Of a stretch of DNA of 64,000 nt, positions 17,210 through 25,562 are shown in pieces. Both the position numbers and the translations under genes were made by a program. The stretch covers positions 62,001 to 126,000 of the forward strand of contig JBAVVD010000040.1 of the NCBI GenBank assembly GCA_049697115.1. Reading direction: 5' to 3'. The notes under the pieces are model-generated. The model did not search any database. It was not told the DNA's origin and worked only from the letters and a program-made list of their open reading frames with translations. Position 1 is the stretch's first letter, and each line of letters begins with the position of its first letter. This stretch comes from JBAVVD01 sp049697115 (GTDB lineage Bacteria > Acidobacteriota > Aminicenantia > Aminicenantales > UBA4085).

Positions 17210-17238
17210 TTGACCGGGCATTTGAAAAATGCTAAAAA
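17210..17238 (+). promoter_or_regulatory. Promoter of the tRNA-Leu gene
   Basis: TTGACC (17210-17215), 17 nt, TAAAAA (17233-17238) with an extended TGC. The start would be about 37 nt before the tRNA. Confidence 0.45.
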
Positions 17239-17281
17239 GTATCTGCCTGAACGGGTAGCCATTTACTTTCTTTTACCAAGT

Positions 17282-17367
17282 GCCGGAGTGGCGGAACTGG
17301 CAGACGCGCTGGACTCAAAATCCAGTCCGGGGCGACTCGGGTGTGGGTTCGATTCCCTCCTCCGGCA
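17282..17367 (+). tRNA. tRNA-Leu, anticodon CAA
   Basis: An 86-nt class II tRNA. The acceptor stem GCCGGAG pairs perfectly with CTCCGGC (17360-17366), followed by discriminator A. The anticodon arm CTGGA-CTCAAAA-TCCAG shows anticodon CAA, which reads UUG. The long variable arm (CCGGG/CTCGG) is typical of tRNA-Leu. The T loop is TTCGATT. The T stem GTGGG/CCCTC has a U-U mismatch at its second pair. The CCA end is not encoded (ACAC follows), so it must be added enzymatically. Confidence 0.95.
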
Positions 17368-17447
17368 CACCTTCATCTTTTCGAATGATGAATCCTGAGG
17401 GCGATCGCCCCGTGATGCGCCTTTGCCTTTCAGCGGCCTCGAGTTAA

Positions 17448-20261
17448 TTAAAACTCTATTCTGGCGCCCAGCTGGAAAATCCTCGGATCGTTGATTGCTG
17501 TCATCTGCTTGTATCGATAAAAGGAAGTACTGCTGGAGTTGGCCCATGCGTCCACAGCGATGCCGGAGTTGAACACGTTGAGGCAGTCCATGAAAACGCG
17601 GACGAAGACCATACGGATTTTAACGATCTTTTCCAGTCTCAGGTCAAGCAGGCAGAAGTCAGGCAGTCTCTGGGAGCCTCTCCTTTCCGCATAGATGGTT
17701 GTACTCCCCTGAGGCAGGCTGACGCCCAATAAGTTGCTTGTGATAAGCCGTGTGTATGTTGTGCCGGACGTGTATCTGAAATACCCTCCAAGATTGACAC
17801 CCCAGGGCCCTTTGACAAGTCCTTCGAGTTTGAACTGGTGGCGTCTTTCAAGAGGCAGTTGTCCGAAAGCGTTGATATGGGCATTCGGATTCTGGAAGAA
17901 ACCGCCGGAGCCACCTCCGCCCAGGGATTCCTCAGTCCTGGCCGTTGTGATCAAGCCCCTGGAATTGGCATGGACATAGGAAAGATTTATTGCCCAGCCT
18001 TTGGAATACCTCTTGTTCAGAGTGAACTCCACTCCGTCATAATCCCTGTCGGCTCCTGGAGGATTGACGATGTAAAGCTCCTGGGCCATTAAATCTTTCC
18101 TTGCCCAGAAAGTGACGGTCTGGCCGTTGTAACGATCGATCGTTGTGACCTCATACCAGTTCTTGCTCCAATCGAGTTCGCCGGTTGACATCAGTTTGTC
18201 GATATCGAGCTGGGCCGCATCTACGAGGTAGGGCTGATTGCGGTCCCACTTCTTGATATACCGGAGACCGATGGACCAGTCTTCGAGTAATTCTCTTTCA
18301 ACGCCGACCGTGACTTCATCGGTGTACCCGGCTTTCAGCTTATAATCCTTGTAGCCGATCTGGGCGCCGCCGTTCGCGTAGCCGCCGGGCGTTGCCCAGG
18401 GAATTGTCGCTCCAGGAATGGCTGTACCGTCGGCATTTAAAAACTGAAAATAGCCGAACCAGCCGTTGGGATGGGCCAGGTTGATCCAGCCGACCTGATT
18501 GGGAAGGATGTAGCGTGAAAAGCTGGCCTTGAAGAGGGTCTTGCCGTCAGAGAAGATGTCATAGATGAGTCCCACTCTGGGCGCCAGGTTCAACCAGCCA
18601 TACATCGTCTTGGATTCCGAGATGCCGCGGTTATAGGTTTTTCCCTGGAACACGATAGGACCTTCTTCAGTATTTTGCTTGGGATAAACGACAGAGTTGT
18701 ATTCGAGGCGGAGCCCGAGGCTGAGGTTGAGGTTCGGGGCGATCTCCCAGTTGTCCTGAACAAAGCCGTGATAATCGACCACGTTGTCTTTGCGGTCAAA
18801 GCCTTGGTTCACCTGAATCCAAGTCATGTAATAACTGCTGCCGAAATTATGATTATAGCATCCTCCGGTGACCGGATCGGAAACACAGTAAATCATCCAG
18901 GTAGTATAGGCCAATTGGGCTTCAGCGCCGAATTTGAGCTCATGGGTTCCCATGAAGTTGTCAATAAGGGCGGTGGCATCGGCATTGAACTGAAACCGGT
19001 TGCGGGTGTAATGATCCTGGTTCCGCCAGGCATTGCCAGAGGAAATCCCGGTCATATAATCATAATACTGGGCCTCGTTCCCTTTGGCGTCCAGGTTCAT
19101 TTTGAAAAGGACCACGCCGAATCTCAAATTGGTATAGAAGTCATTCCCGAAGAATTTGGTCCACTGGGCGCTGAGAGTATGGGTCGGGGAGATCTGCTTG
19201 AGCGTGACGCTTTCTGTCGAGAACCTGGAGGCCACCCTGTCGCTGTTTGTGTGGTCGCAGAAGTTGTAGGAAAGAATAAACTTGTCTTTGGGCCCGGGCT
19301 GGAAACTCAGTTTGACAAAGGGGTAATAAAGCACGGTTTTGATGGATTTCTCTTTACCTGCGGCACTTCCGGCAGGATAGCCGGCCACGAAATATTCCCT
19401 CTGGCTGAAACCGCCGTTTGTAAAGAACCACAGCTTGTTTCTGATGAGCGGCCCGCCCAGAGTGACTACCGGCTCAATTTCATACTTGTTTCCGCTCTTC
19501 GTTCCCTCAAGCGGAGTGCCTTTGGTATTGTCGCTTTTCAGACTCTCGTGGTTGAAATAAAAGTTCGCGGAACCGCTGAAATTGTCGCCGCCCGACTTGG
19601 TCACAACGTTGATGACAGCGCCGCGGACACTGCCGAACTCGGCCGCCAATCCGCCGGTCTGCACCGAAAGTTCTTCCACGATGTCCAGCCCGAAATTAAC
19701 ATTCGGCACACCGGTGGCCAGATCAATCACATTCACACCGTCCAGATTCCAGGAATTGTCCATGATGGAGCTGCCGTGGGCGGTGTCGCCGGTAACGCCC
19801 GGAACCATGCCGGCACCGGAATTCGGAACCGATTTGAAAAATTCCTTGTCCATGGTGGTCGGATGAGTCACGCGATGTTTGTCAAGCATCGGAGTTTGCC
19901 CGACAATCACAATGGGCTCGGGGACACTTTTCATCTCCATGGTGACGTTGATCGTAACTGTTTGGACAACATCAGTCCTCACTCCCTTGCGAACCAGAGT
20001 GTTCATCCCCGGCATCTCAAATGTCATCTCGTATTCGCCAGGAGGCAGGGCCAGGAACCGGTAGGCGCCGCTTTCATTTGTGATGGCGGTCAACGAAGGA
20101 ATGATCATTGCTGGAGATGTGATGGTGACAGATACACCCGGCAGTCCTTTCCCATCAGTTGAGCGCACAGTTCCCATGAGATTTCCGGTCTGAAGCGTCT
20201 GTGCAATTCCCAGACTGGATAGACTGAAAATTGCGGCCAGGAAAAGAATTTTTTTGAACAC
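17448..20261 (-). CDS. Oar-like TonB-dependent outer-membrane receptor with N-terminal carboxypeptidase-regulatory domain
   Basis: 937 residues. A signal peptide (1-20) precedes a CarboxypepD_reg/Ig-like domain (about 25-110; GKGLPGVSVTITSP, GAYRFLALPPGEYEMTFEMPG). A plug domain follows (about 120-230; WNLDGVNVID, GAVINVVTKSGGDNFSG), then a large beta barrel ending in a terminal phenylalanine (LGARIEF), the usual outer-membrane assembly signal. The family imports or exports large substrates through the outer membrane using TonB energy; Oar-type members are often linked to peptide or protein handling. The start GTG at 20261 has AAAGGAGGGG upstream. A sigma-54-type promoter lies at 20301-20317. 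It is flanked by secreted serine hydrolases. The substrate is unknown. Confidence 0.92.
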   Translation of the reverse strand: MFKKILFLAAIFSLSSLGIAQTLQTGNLMGTVRSTDGKGLPGVSVTITSPAMIIPSLTAITNESGAYRFLALPPGEYEMTFEMPGMNTLVRKGVRTDVVQTVTINVTMEMKSVPEPIVIVGQTPMLDKHRVTHPTTMDKEFFKSVPNSGAGMVPGVTGDTAHGSSIMDNSWNLDGVNVIDLATGVPNVNFGLDIVEELSVQTGGLAAEFGSVRGAVINVVTKSGGDNFSGSANFYFNHESLKSDNTKGTPLEGTKSGNKYEIEPVVTLGGPLIRNKLWFFTNGGFSQREYFVAGYPAGSAAGKEKSIKTVLYYPFVKLSFQPGPKDKFILSYNFCDHTNSDRVASRFSTESVTLKQISPTHTLSAQWTKFFGNDFYTNLRFGVVLFKMNLDAKGNEAQYYDYMTGISSGNAWRNQDHYTRNRFQFNADATALIDNFMGTHELKFGAEAQLAYTTWMIYCVSDPVTGGCYNHNFGSSYYMTWIQVNQGFDRKDNVVDYHGFVQDNWEIAPNLNLSLGLRLEYNSVVYPKQNTEEGPIVFQGKTYNRGISESKTMYGWLNLAPRVGLIYDIFSDGKTLFKASFSRYILPNQVGWINLAHPNGWFGYFQFLNADGTAIPGATIPWATPGGYANGGAQIGYKDYKLKAGYTDEVTVGVERELLEDWSIGLRYIKKWDRNQPYLVDAAQLDIDKLMSTGELDWSKNWYEVTTIDRYNGQTVTFWARKDLMAQELYIVNPPGADRDYDGVEFTLNKRYSKGWAINLSYVHANSRGLITTARTEESLGGGGSGGFFQNPNAHINAFGQLPLERRHQFKLEGLVKGPWGVNLGGYFRYTSGTTYTRLITSNLLGVSLPQGSTTIYAERRGSQRLPDFCLLDLRLEKIVKIRMVFVRVFMDCLNVFNSGIAVDAWANSSSTSFYRYKQMTAINDPRIFQLGARIEF

Positions 20262-20651
20262 TAAACCCCTCCTTTAACAAAAGTATTATTAAAAATGGAG
20301 TGCAAAAAATATGCCAAAGTTGCTTCGTCCAGAAGGAGCGGTGTTAGGCCGCGCAGCAGAGTTTTCCCTGAAAGAATGGCTTAAATTTAGAGAAGATTCG
20401 CAGTATTCGTGCTTGAAGTCGTTTTTGTTTTCGAAAATTATCTATCGGAATAATGAAAATGTACCTTTTTGAGGACAGTTGTCCTTTTTTTTATGTTTGC
20501 CGCATTACCGCATAGTGGAGGCTTATAGACCCCAATTTGTCGATTGGATGACGGAATTCCGCTGACCACAAGAATTGAAAACTTTGATCCGATTCATTAC
20601 AATCAATAAGCTTTTCGAAAAATATGAAGAATTTCATTTTGGAGGAACCCC
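20262..20651. other. Intergenic region between divergent receptor and hydrolase genes
   Basis: It holds the receptor's -24/-12 promoter (20301-20317) and a 14-bp palindrome, AGGACAGTTGTCCT, at 20472-20485 followed by eight T residues. The palindrome could be an activator site, or a short terminator-like hairpin in the plus direction. No open reading frame or RNA gene is recognisable. Confidence 0.5.
20301..20317 (-). promoter_or_regulatory. Sigma-54-type (-24/-12) promoter of the TonB-dependent receptor
   Basis: The minus strand reads TTGGCATATTTTTTGCA, matching YTGGCACG-N4-TTGCW at 14 of the 16-17 positions, including the invariant GG-N10-GC spacing. The start would be near 20290, about 29 nt before the GTG. 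No sigma-54 gene or enhancer-binding protein is in the window. Confidence 0.55.
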
Positions 20652-22265
20652 GTGAAAAACAAAGCTAAAATGCGATGGTCTAAGGTCATTTTTTTGTGGA
20701 TAGGTCTTATTTTCTTAACATCAATCGTTGCCGGCGACAGCCAAACGTCCAGCCCATCCGTCGATATCTCTCAGTTGGACAGATACATTGAATCCGCCAG
20801 GCAGGAGTGGAAAATCCCTGGAATGGCTGTGGCCATTGTCAAAGAGGACCGGATTGTGCTGGCCAAGGGATATGGGGTTAAAGAGTTCTCAAAACCGGAC
20901 AAAGTCGATGAAAAAACCCTTTTTGCCATTGCTTCAAATACCAAGGCGTTCACAGCCGCCGCATTGGGGATCCTTGTGGATGAAGGAAAAATCAGTTGGG
21001 ATGACAGGGTTCGGCGCTATCTGCCGTATTTTAAATTGTATGATCCTTATGTCACTGAGGAGATGCGGATTCGAGATCTTATCTGCCATCGGAGCGGATT
21101 GGGGACATTCAGCGGCGATTTGCTCTGGTATGAAACTCCTTACAGCACAGAAGAGGTGATCCGGCGGGCGCAGTACCTCAAACCGGCTTTCGGTTTTCGG
21201 GCGGGATATGGATATTCCAATATTATGTTCATGGCGGCCGGAGAGATTGTCGCGGCCGTGACAGGGATGAAGTGGAAAGATTTTGTTGCGGAACGGATTT
21301 TCACGCCTCTGGGCATGACTTCAACCAATGTCGGAACTACCGATTTAAAGAAATACGAAAATGTCGCCACTCCCCATTATGTGGCACCGGATGGTACAAC
21401 GGTCACCGTGAACTATACATCTTCGGATGCCATCGATGCCGCCGGCGCCATCAATTCCAATGCTGTGGACATGGTCCAGTGGCTCATTCTGCTGCTGAAT
21501 AAAGGCTCTTTTAATGGGAATCAGATACTTAAGGAGGAAAGCCTGGGGGAAATCTGGACTCCCCACAATGTATTGCGTCTGAGCCGCCGAACCCGTGAGC
21601 TTTTTCCGTCTACCCATTTCAATACATATGGCCTCGGCTGGGGGATTTCCGACTACCAGAGATATCAATTGATTGGGCACAGCGGCGCCCTCGACGGAAT
21701 GATTTCCAGGGTGGCAGTGGTTCCGGAAATAAAGTTAGGCCTTGTTATTCTGACCAACAGTATGAATTCACTGCCCACGGCCCTGGTGTATAAAATCATT
21801 GATACATTCCTGGGGGTTGAGCCCAAAGACTGGAGTCAGGTCTATCTGGAACTCTATCGGAAGTCCCTCTTAGAGGAGACCCCTCAATCTGAAAAATTAC
21901 GCGCCCCCGGGAAAAGGAAAGAGAAAAAAGAACTCGTACCCAAGGTCAATCTTGAGGAGTACGCCGGAGTCTACACCGACATTATGTACGGGGACGCCAA
22001 AGTTTATATAGAAAAGGATAAGTTAGTTCTGGAATTTCTACCCGCGCCGGTCTTCATTTCTGACCTTTCCTCGAAACAGATGGACATTTTCCATTTGCAG
22101 TTGAGGAATTTCTTCTCATTCATCCCCCGAGGAACAGGCACAGTCCAGTTTCTGCGAAATATGGATGGCCAGGTCGTAACCATGAAGATCGACATTCCCA
22201 ATAATGACTTTTTTTTCACCGAGCTGGAGTTTGTAAAACGTCCCGCAGACAGGAGTCGGAACTGA
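20652..22265 (+). CDS. Secreted serine hydrolase (class C beta-lactamase family) with DUF3471-like tail
   Basis: 537 residues from a GTG preceded by GGAGGAA. A signal peptide (about 1-32) is followed by the catalytic domain (about 38-385). Its motifs are SNTK (Ser95, Lys98), YSN (Tyr188, Asn190) and HSGALDGM. The C-terminal beta-barrel-like domain (about 430-530, EEYAGVYTDIMYGDAKVYIEKDKLVLEF) resembles DUF3471. It is homologous to the hydrolase at 15058 but lacks that protein's N-terminal domain. Likely periplasmic or secreted, acting on peptides, esters or peptidoglycan; the precise substrate is not determinable. It is divergent from the TonB-dependent receptor. Confidence 0.88.
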   Translation: MKNKAKMRWSKVIFLWIGLIFLTSIVAGDSQTSSPSVDISQLDRYIESARQEWKIPGMAVAIVKEDRIVLAKGYGVKEFSKPDKVDEKTLFAIASNTKAFTAAALGILVDEGKISWDDRVRRYLPYFKLYDPYVTEEMRIRDLICHRSGLGTFSGDLLWYETPYSTEEVIRRAQYLKPAFGFRAGYGYSNIMFMAAGEIVAAVTGMKWKDFVAERIFTPLGMTSTNVGTTDLKKYENVATPHYVAPDGTTVTVNYTSSDAIDAAGAINSNAVDMVQWLILLLNKGSFNGNQILKEESLGEIWTPHNVLRLSRRTRELFPSTHFNTYGLGWGISDYQRYQLIGHSGALDGMISRVAVVPEIKLGLVILTNSMNSLPTALVYKIIDTFLGVEPKDWSQVYLELYRKSLLEETPQSEKLRAPGKRKEKKELVPKVNLEEYAGVYTDIMYGDAKVYIEKDKLVLEFLPAPVFISDLSSKQMDIFHLQLRNFFSFIPRGTGTVQFLRNMDGQVVTMKIDIPNNDFFFTELEFVKRPADRSRN

Positions 22266-22426
22266 GAGAACTGCGGAGAGCCTGAAAGCCGCGCCCCTGA
22301 TGGGGAGACTCCGGACCGTCAAGGCCCCATCTGGATTGATGATCGGGAATTTCGGAATCCAGTTTTCCATTGCATTTCCGTTTGGTATACTATAAGCGGC
22401 CCGTCCGAGCGGGCGCAACAGGCGAG

Positions 22427-23602
22427 ATGAAAATAAAGAGATTGGAAATATGGATCGGCTGGCTGTTTATGTTCTCTATTGTTTCATCCTTCCCTCTGGC
22501 CGCCCGGGGAAATGCTCAAGACCAGGGCGGAATACTGAAAGATATCATTTTATTCAGAGGAAAAGAGAAACTCGAAATCCATATTCTTCTGAGCACCGAG
22601 TGTACACCCCGCCTTTTTGAACTCCAGTCCCCCCCTCGCCTCGCGCTTGATCTGGATGGAATTCAGGGTATCGCCGCCGACCGCCGCATCGCGGTCGGCG
22701 GTTATGGTATTCGGCAGATCAGAGCCGGACTGTTCACAAGCCGTGTGACCCGTATCGTGTTCGATATGGCCGAGAAAGCCCCTCTCTATGAAATCGGCAG
22801 AATTCCGGGCGGCATAAAGATAGCCTTCTGGCTGCCGGAAGAGAAAAGGAAGGAAGAGAAGCCGAAGGAGTTGATGGAAAAAGTAGCGGAAAAAGCCGAA
22901 GAAGAGAAGATTGAGAAGCCGGAAAAGCCAGAGAAAAAAGAGGAACAGCCGGTCAAAGAAACCGGTATGGAAAAAGGCAAGGTGGCCAAGAAAGAAGAGA
23001 GCGCTCAAGACGCGTCCCAGAAAACCGACAAAAAGCCGGAAGAAATGAAAGGGAAACCGGGCGAAACGGTCACGGTTCTGAGCGGGGCTAAAGGGGACCA
23101 ATTGAGACAGCCAAAGAAATTTATAAGGGTCACGGCCACGGCCAGTTATTTTTCACCCAGAGAAGGAGTATTAAAGGAGGTCTATCGACACGGGATGATG
23201 TTCGGGGGGGAAGTGAACGTGGGAATCGCGGAGTATGTCGATATCTGGTTGGGCGGATATTATTTCGGCAAGACCGTGCTCGAGGCGGCTTCTGAACAGG
23301 AGAGAAAAGTGTGGCTGCTTCCTGTCGAAGCGGGTTTTAAATTCCGGCTGAATAATGATTTTTTCAATCCGTATTTCGGCATTGGAGCCGGTTATTTTCA
23401 GTACAGAGAACAAGGGCCGCTGGGCGAAGTGAGGGAAAGCCAGATCGGCTTCATCGGTCAAGCCGGATTTTTTTTCAAGATTGGCGGGCTGGTTATTATT
23501 GATGGTTATGCCCAGTACAAATACTACCCGATTGAGAGAGGGACAGAAAGGTTTGATGTCGGCGGCTTTAATTTCGGAGGAGGTTTTGGATTTGAATTCT
23601 GA
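22427..23602 (+). CDS. AMIN-domain protein with a C-terminal outer-membrane beta barrel
   Basis: 391 residues from ATG 22427. A signal peptide (about 1-28) precedes an AMIN domain (about 33-127; RLFELQSPPRLALDLDGIQG, IRAGLFTSRVTRIVFDM). A highly charged linker (about 128-215, mostly E, K and P) follows, then a predicted beta-barrel domain (about 222-391) of alternating aromatic strands ending in FGFEF. AMIN domains bind peptidoglycan or localise envelope proteins in AmiC and PilQ. Joined to a small barrel, the protein would tether the outer membrane to the cell wall across the charged linker. That role is inference. A TATACT -10-like box lies at 22386-22391. Confidence 0.72.
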   Translation: MKIKRLEIWIGWLFMFSIVSSFPLAARGNAQDQGGILKDIILFRGKEKLEIHILLSTECTPRLFELQSPPRLALDLDGIQGIAADRRIAVGGYGIRQIRAGLFTSRVTRIVFDMAEKAPLYEIGRIPGGIKIAFWLPEEKRKEEKPKELMEKVAEKAEEEKIEKPEKPEKKEEQPVKETGMEKGKVAKKEESAQDASQKTDKKPEEMKGKPGETVTVLSGAKGDQLRQPKKFIRVTATASYFSPREGVLKEVYRHGMMFGGEVNVGIAEYVDIWLGGYYFGKTVLEAASEQERKVWLLPVEAGFKFRLNNDFFNPYFGIGAGYFQYREQGPLGEVRESQIGFIGQAGFFFKIGGLVIIDGYAQYKYYPIERGTERFDVGGFNFGGGFGFEF

Positions 23603-23763
23603 CCGGAAAAAACGATTTGACTTGGACTGCGCTCCATAGTAAAAAATCAGCCGAAGAATAAATCCACCGGAGACTCCTGAGATACTGGGGTTTTCAACTC
23701 AGGCCGGCGATTCTGCGGAAACCGGTTTTGGAAAATCCGGTGAAAAATAAGGAGGTGTCAATA

Positions 23764-24642
23764 ATGTTGACGGGAGCTTTTACGCTGTTGATGACACCGT
23801 TCGATAAAAAAATGAATCTGGATGAGGAAGGATTGCGGATCCTTGTCCGGAGGCAGGTCCAAGGCCGGATTCACGGGATAGCGCCTCTGGGTGTTACAGG
23901 GGAGAGTCCGTTGCTGTCGGATGAGGAAGTCCAAAGGGTCGTGGAGATTGTGGTCGAGGAATCCGGCGGAAAGTGCATCGTTGCTCCGGATACGTGCACC
24001 AATAATCTTGAGCAGACCATCCGCCGCGTCCATCTGTACGCGGAGTTGGGGTGTGACTATGCGGTTGTTTTTGCCCCTTTCCTGGTCAAGCCCACTCAGG
24101 CCGGCGTGATTGAGTTCTATGAGAAAGTGGCGGATGCCTCAAAGATTCCCATAATCATCCACAATTCTCCGGACCGGGTGGGAATCAATGTGGAGCCCAA
24201 GACATATGCCCGGCTGATCGCCCATGAGAATATCATTGGCACTAAAGACGGGAAAAAGGAAATGGACCATCTGGCCAAGATTCTCTTTCTGGCCAGAGGG
24301 AAATCATTTGATGTGTTCACAGGAAAGGATACAACCGCATATCCGTTGATGTCCTTTGGGGGCAGCGGCGTCTTCACAGTGGCCGGAAATATCGTCCCTG
24401 AGGTCATGAGGGATCTCGTGAACCTGTGTCTGAACGGAGAGCTGGAAAAGGCCAGAGCGCTTCATTATACCCATTATGAGCTTTTTGAGGCCCTCCGACT
24501 GGAGACGAATCCCATGGCCGTGAAGGAGGCGCTGGCTCTTATGGGAATGCCGGGAGGAGGATTAAGGCTGCCCCTCACCCGACTCAGTGAGTCGAATCGA
24601 GAAATCGTTAAACGCCTCCTCAAAGAGAGGGGGCTGATTTGA
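23764..24642 (+). CDS. DapA/NAL-family class I aldolase, putative 4-hydroxy-tetrahydrodipicolinate synthase with altered active site
   Basis: 292 residues from ATG 23764 (GGAGG 8 nt upstream). It aligns along its length with dihydrodipicolinate synthase, with identical numbering around the active site. The Schiff-base Lys161 (IIGTKDGKK) and carboxylate-binding Arg138 (SPDRVG) are present. The three residues of the DapA catalytic triad are all changed: Thr44 is Val (PLGVTGES), Tyr107 is Leu (APFLVKP) and Tyr133 is His (IIIHNSP). It heads an operon with thrB, dapH, an M20 deacetylase and an aminotransferase, which argues for a DAP-pathway role. Chemically it could equally be another pyruvate-dependent aldolase of the family. 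Confidence 0.75.
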   Translation: MLTGAFTLLMTPFDKKMNLDEEGLRILVRRQVQGRIHGIAPLGVTGESPLLSDEEVQRVVEIVVEESGGKCIVAPDTCTNNLEQTIRRVHLYAELGCDYAVVFAPFLVKPTQAGVIEFYEKVADASKIPIIIHNSPDRVGINVEPKTYARLIAHENIIGTKDGKKEMDHLAKILFLARGKSFDVFTGKDTTAYPLMSFGGSGVFTVAGNIVPEVMRDLVNLCLNGELEKARALHYTHYELFEALRLETNPMAVKEALALMGMPGGGLRLPLTRLSESNREIVKRLLKERGLI

Positions 24643-25562
24643 ACGAGATCGTCATCCGGTCGCCCGCCACTGTTGCCAATTTCGGGCCGGGTTTTGATAT
24701 ATTCGCCCTGGCTCTGGAGACGCCCTTTGATGTCTTGAAAATAAGATTAAAGGATACGCCTTCCATTCACCTCAGGATCACAGGAGCGGCCGACGACATC
24801 CCCACATCGGCGGAAAAAAATACAGCGGGTCTGGCCGCCATCCATTTTTTTAAACGGGTCAATTCTTCGGCGGGCGCCGAAATCGAGATTGTTAAAAGAA
24901 TGCCGACCGGCGCCGGCCTGGGATCATCCGCGGCGTCAGCCGCAGCCTGTGTGTTCGGATTGAACAGGCTCCTTCAGGCCAATCTCGAACCGCGTGAACT
25001 CATCGAGATCGCCAGCCGCGCGGAGACAGCCTCCGGAGGCGCGGCCCATGCGGATAATGTCTCCGGCTGCCTGCTGGGCGGATTCATTTATGTCCGAAGC
25101 TATTATCCCCTGGATGTGGTGAGAATCGATGCCCCAGAGATTCCCGTGGTCATCGCCGTGATAAAAAAGTCGCAGACCACAACCCGGAGCTTGATTCCCA
25201 ATCTTATCAGCCTGACCCGTGTGAAGGAGCAGATGTCTTCCTGTGCATCCGTGATTCATGCGGTTTTAAACGGCGACTTGAAGGCGATCGGTGCGGCCGT
25301 CAACACCGACCACATCTCCGAGCCCGTCCGGTCGAAGTTTATCCCCGGGTACGGTGAAATCAAAAAGAAGGCTCTGGAAGCAGGCGCTTACGGCTGCAAT
25401 GTCAGCGGCGGAGGATCTTCTGTTTTTGTCATTTGTGAGAAAGGTCAAACCGCCGAAATGGCCCGGCTCATACAGACTCATTTCAACGAGAAAGAGATTC
25501 GCGTGGAGGTCGTCCTGACCAGGGCCAGCAATACGGGCCTGAGGGAAATCAATGAACTATAA
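24639..25562 (+). CDS. thrB: Homoserine kinase (GHMP family)
   Basis: 307 residues. The GHMP ATP-binding motif PTGAGLGSSAASAAA sits at about 89-103, with the N-terminal SPATVANFGPGFD block and C-terminal GCNVSGGGSSVF typical of ThrB. It phosphorylates L-homoserine in threonine synthesis. The start is TTG at 24639, overlapping the aldolase stop codon by 4 nt, and the gene overlaps dapH by 11 nt. Embedding homoserine kinase in a DAP operon links two branches of the aspartate family. No aspartokinase, homoserine dehydrogenase or threonine synthase is in the window. Confidence 0.9.
   Translation: MNEIVIRSPATVANFGPGFDIFALALETPFDVLKIRLKDTPSIHLRITGAADDIPTSAEKNTAGLAAIHFFKRVNSSAGAEIEIVKRMPTGAGLGSSAASAAACVFGLNRLLQANLEPRELIEIASRAETASGGAAHADNVSGCLLGGFIYVRSYYPLDVVRIDAPEIPVVIAVIKKSQTTTRSLIPNLISLTRVKEQMSSCASVIHAVLNGDLKAIGAAVNTDHISEPVRSKFIPGYGEIKKKALEAGAYGCNVSGGGSSVFVICEKGQTAEMARLIQTHFNEKEIRVEVVLTRASNTGLREINEL

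Noticed and set aside
17399..17410. GGGCGATCGCCC palindrome after the tRNA
   Set aside because: A single 12-bp palindrome with no T tract and no second copy in a comparable position; probably chance.
18675..20162. 495-codon open frame antisense to the TonB-dependent receptor
   Set aside because: Complementary to a protein with clear domains and signal peptide; the antisense translation has no family blocks and no ribosome binding site.
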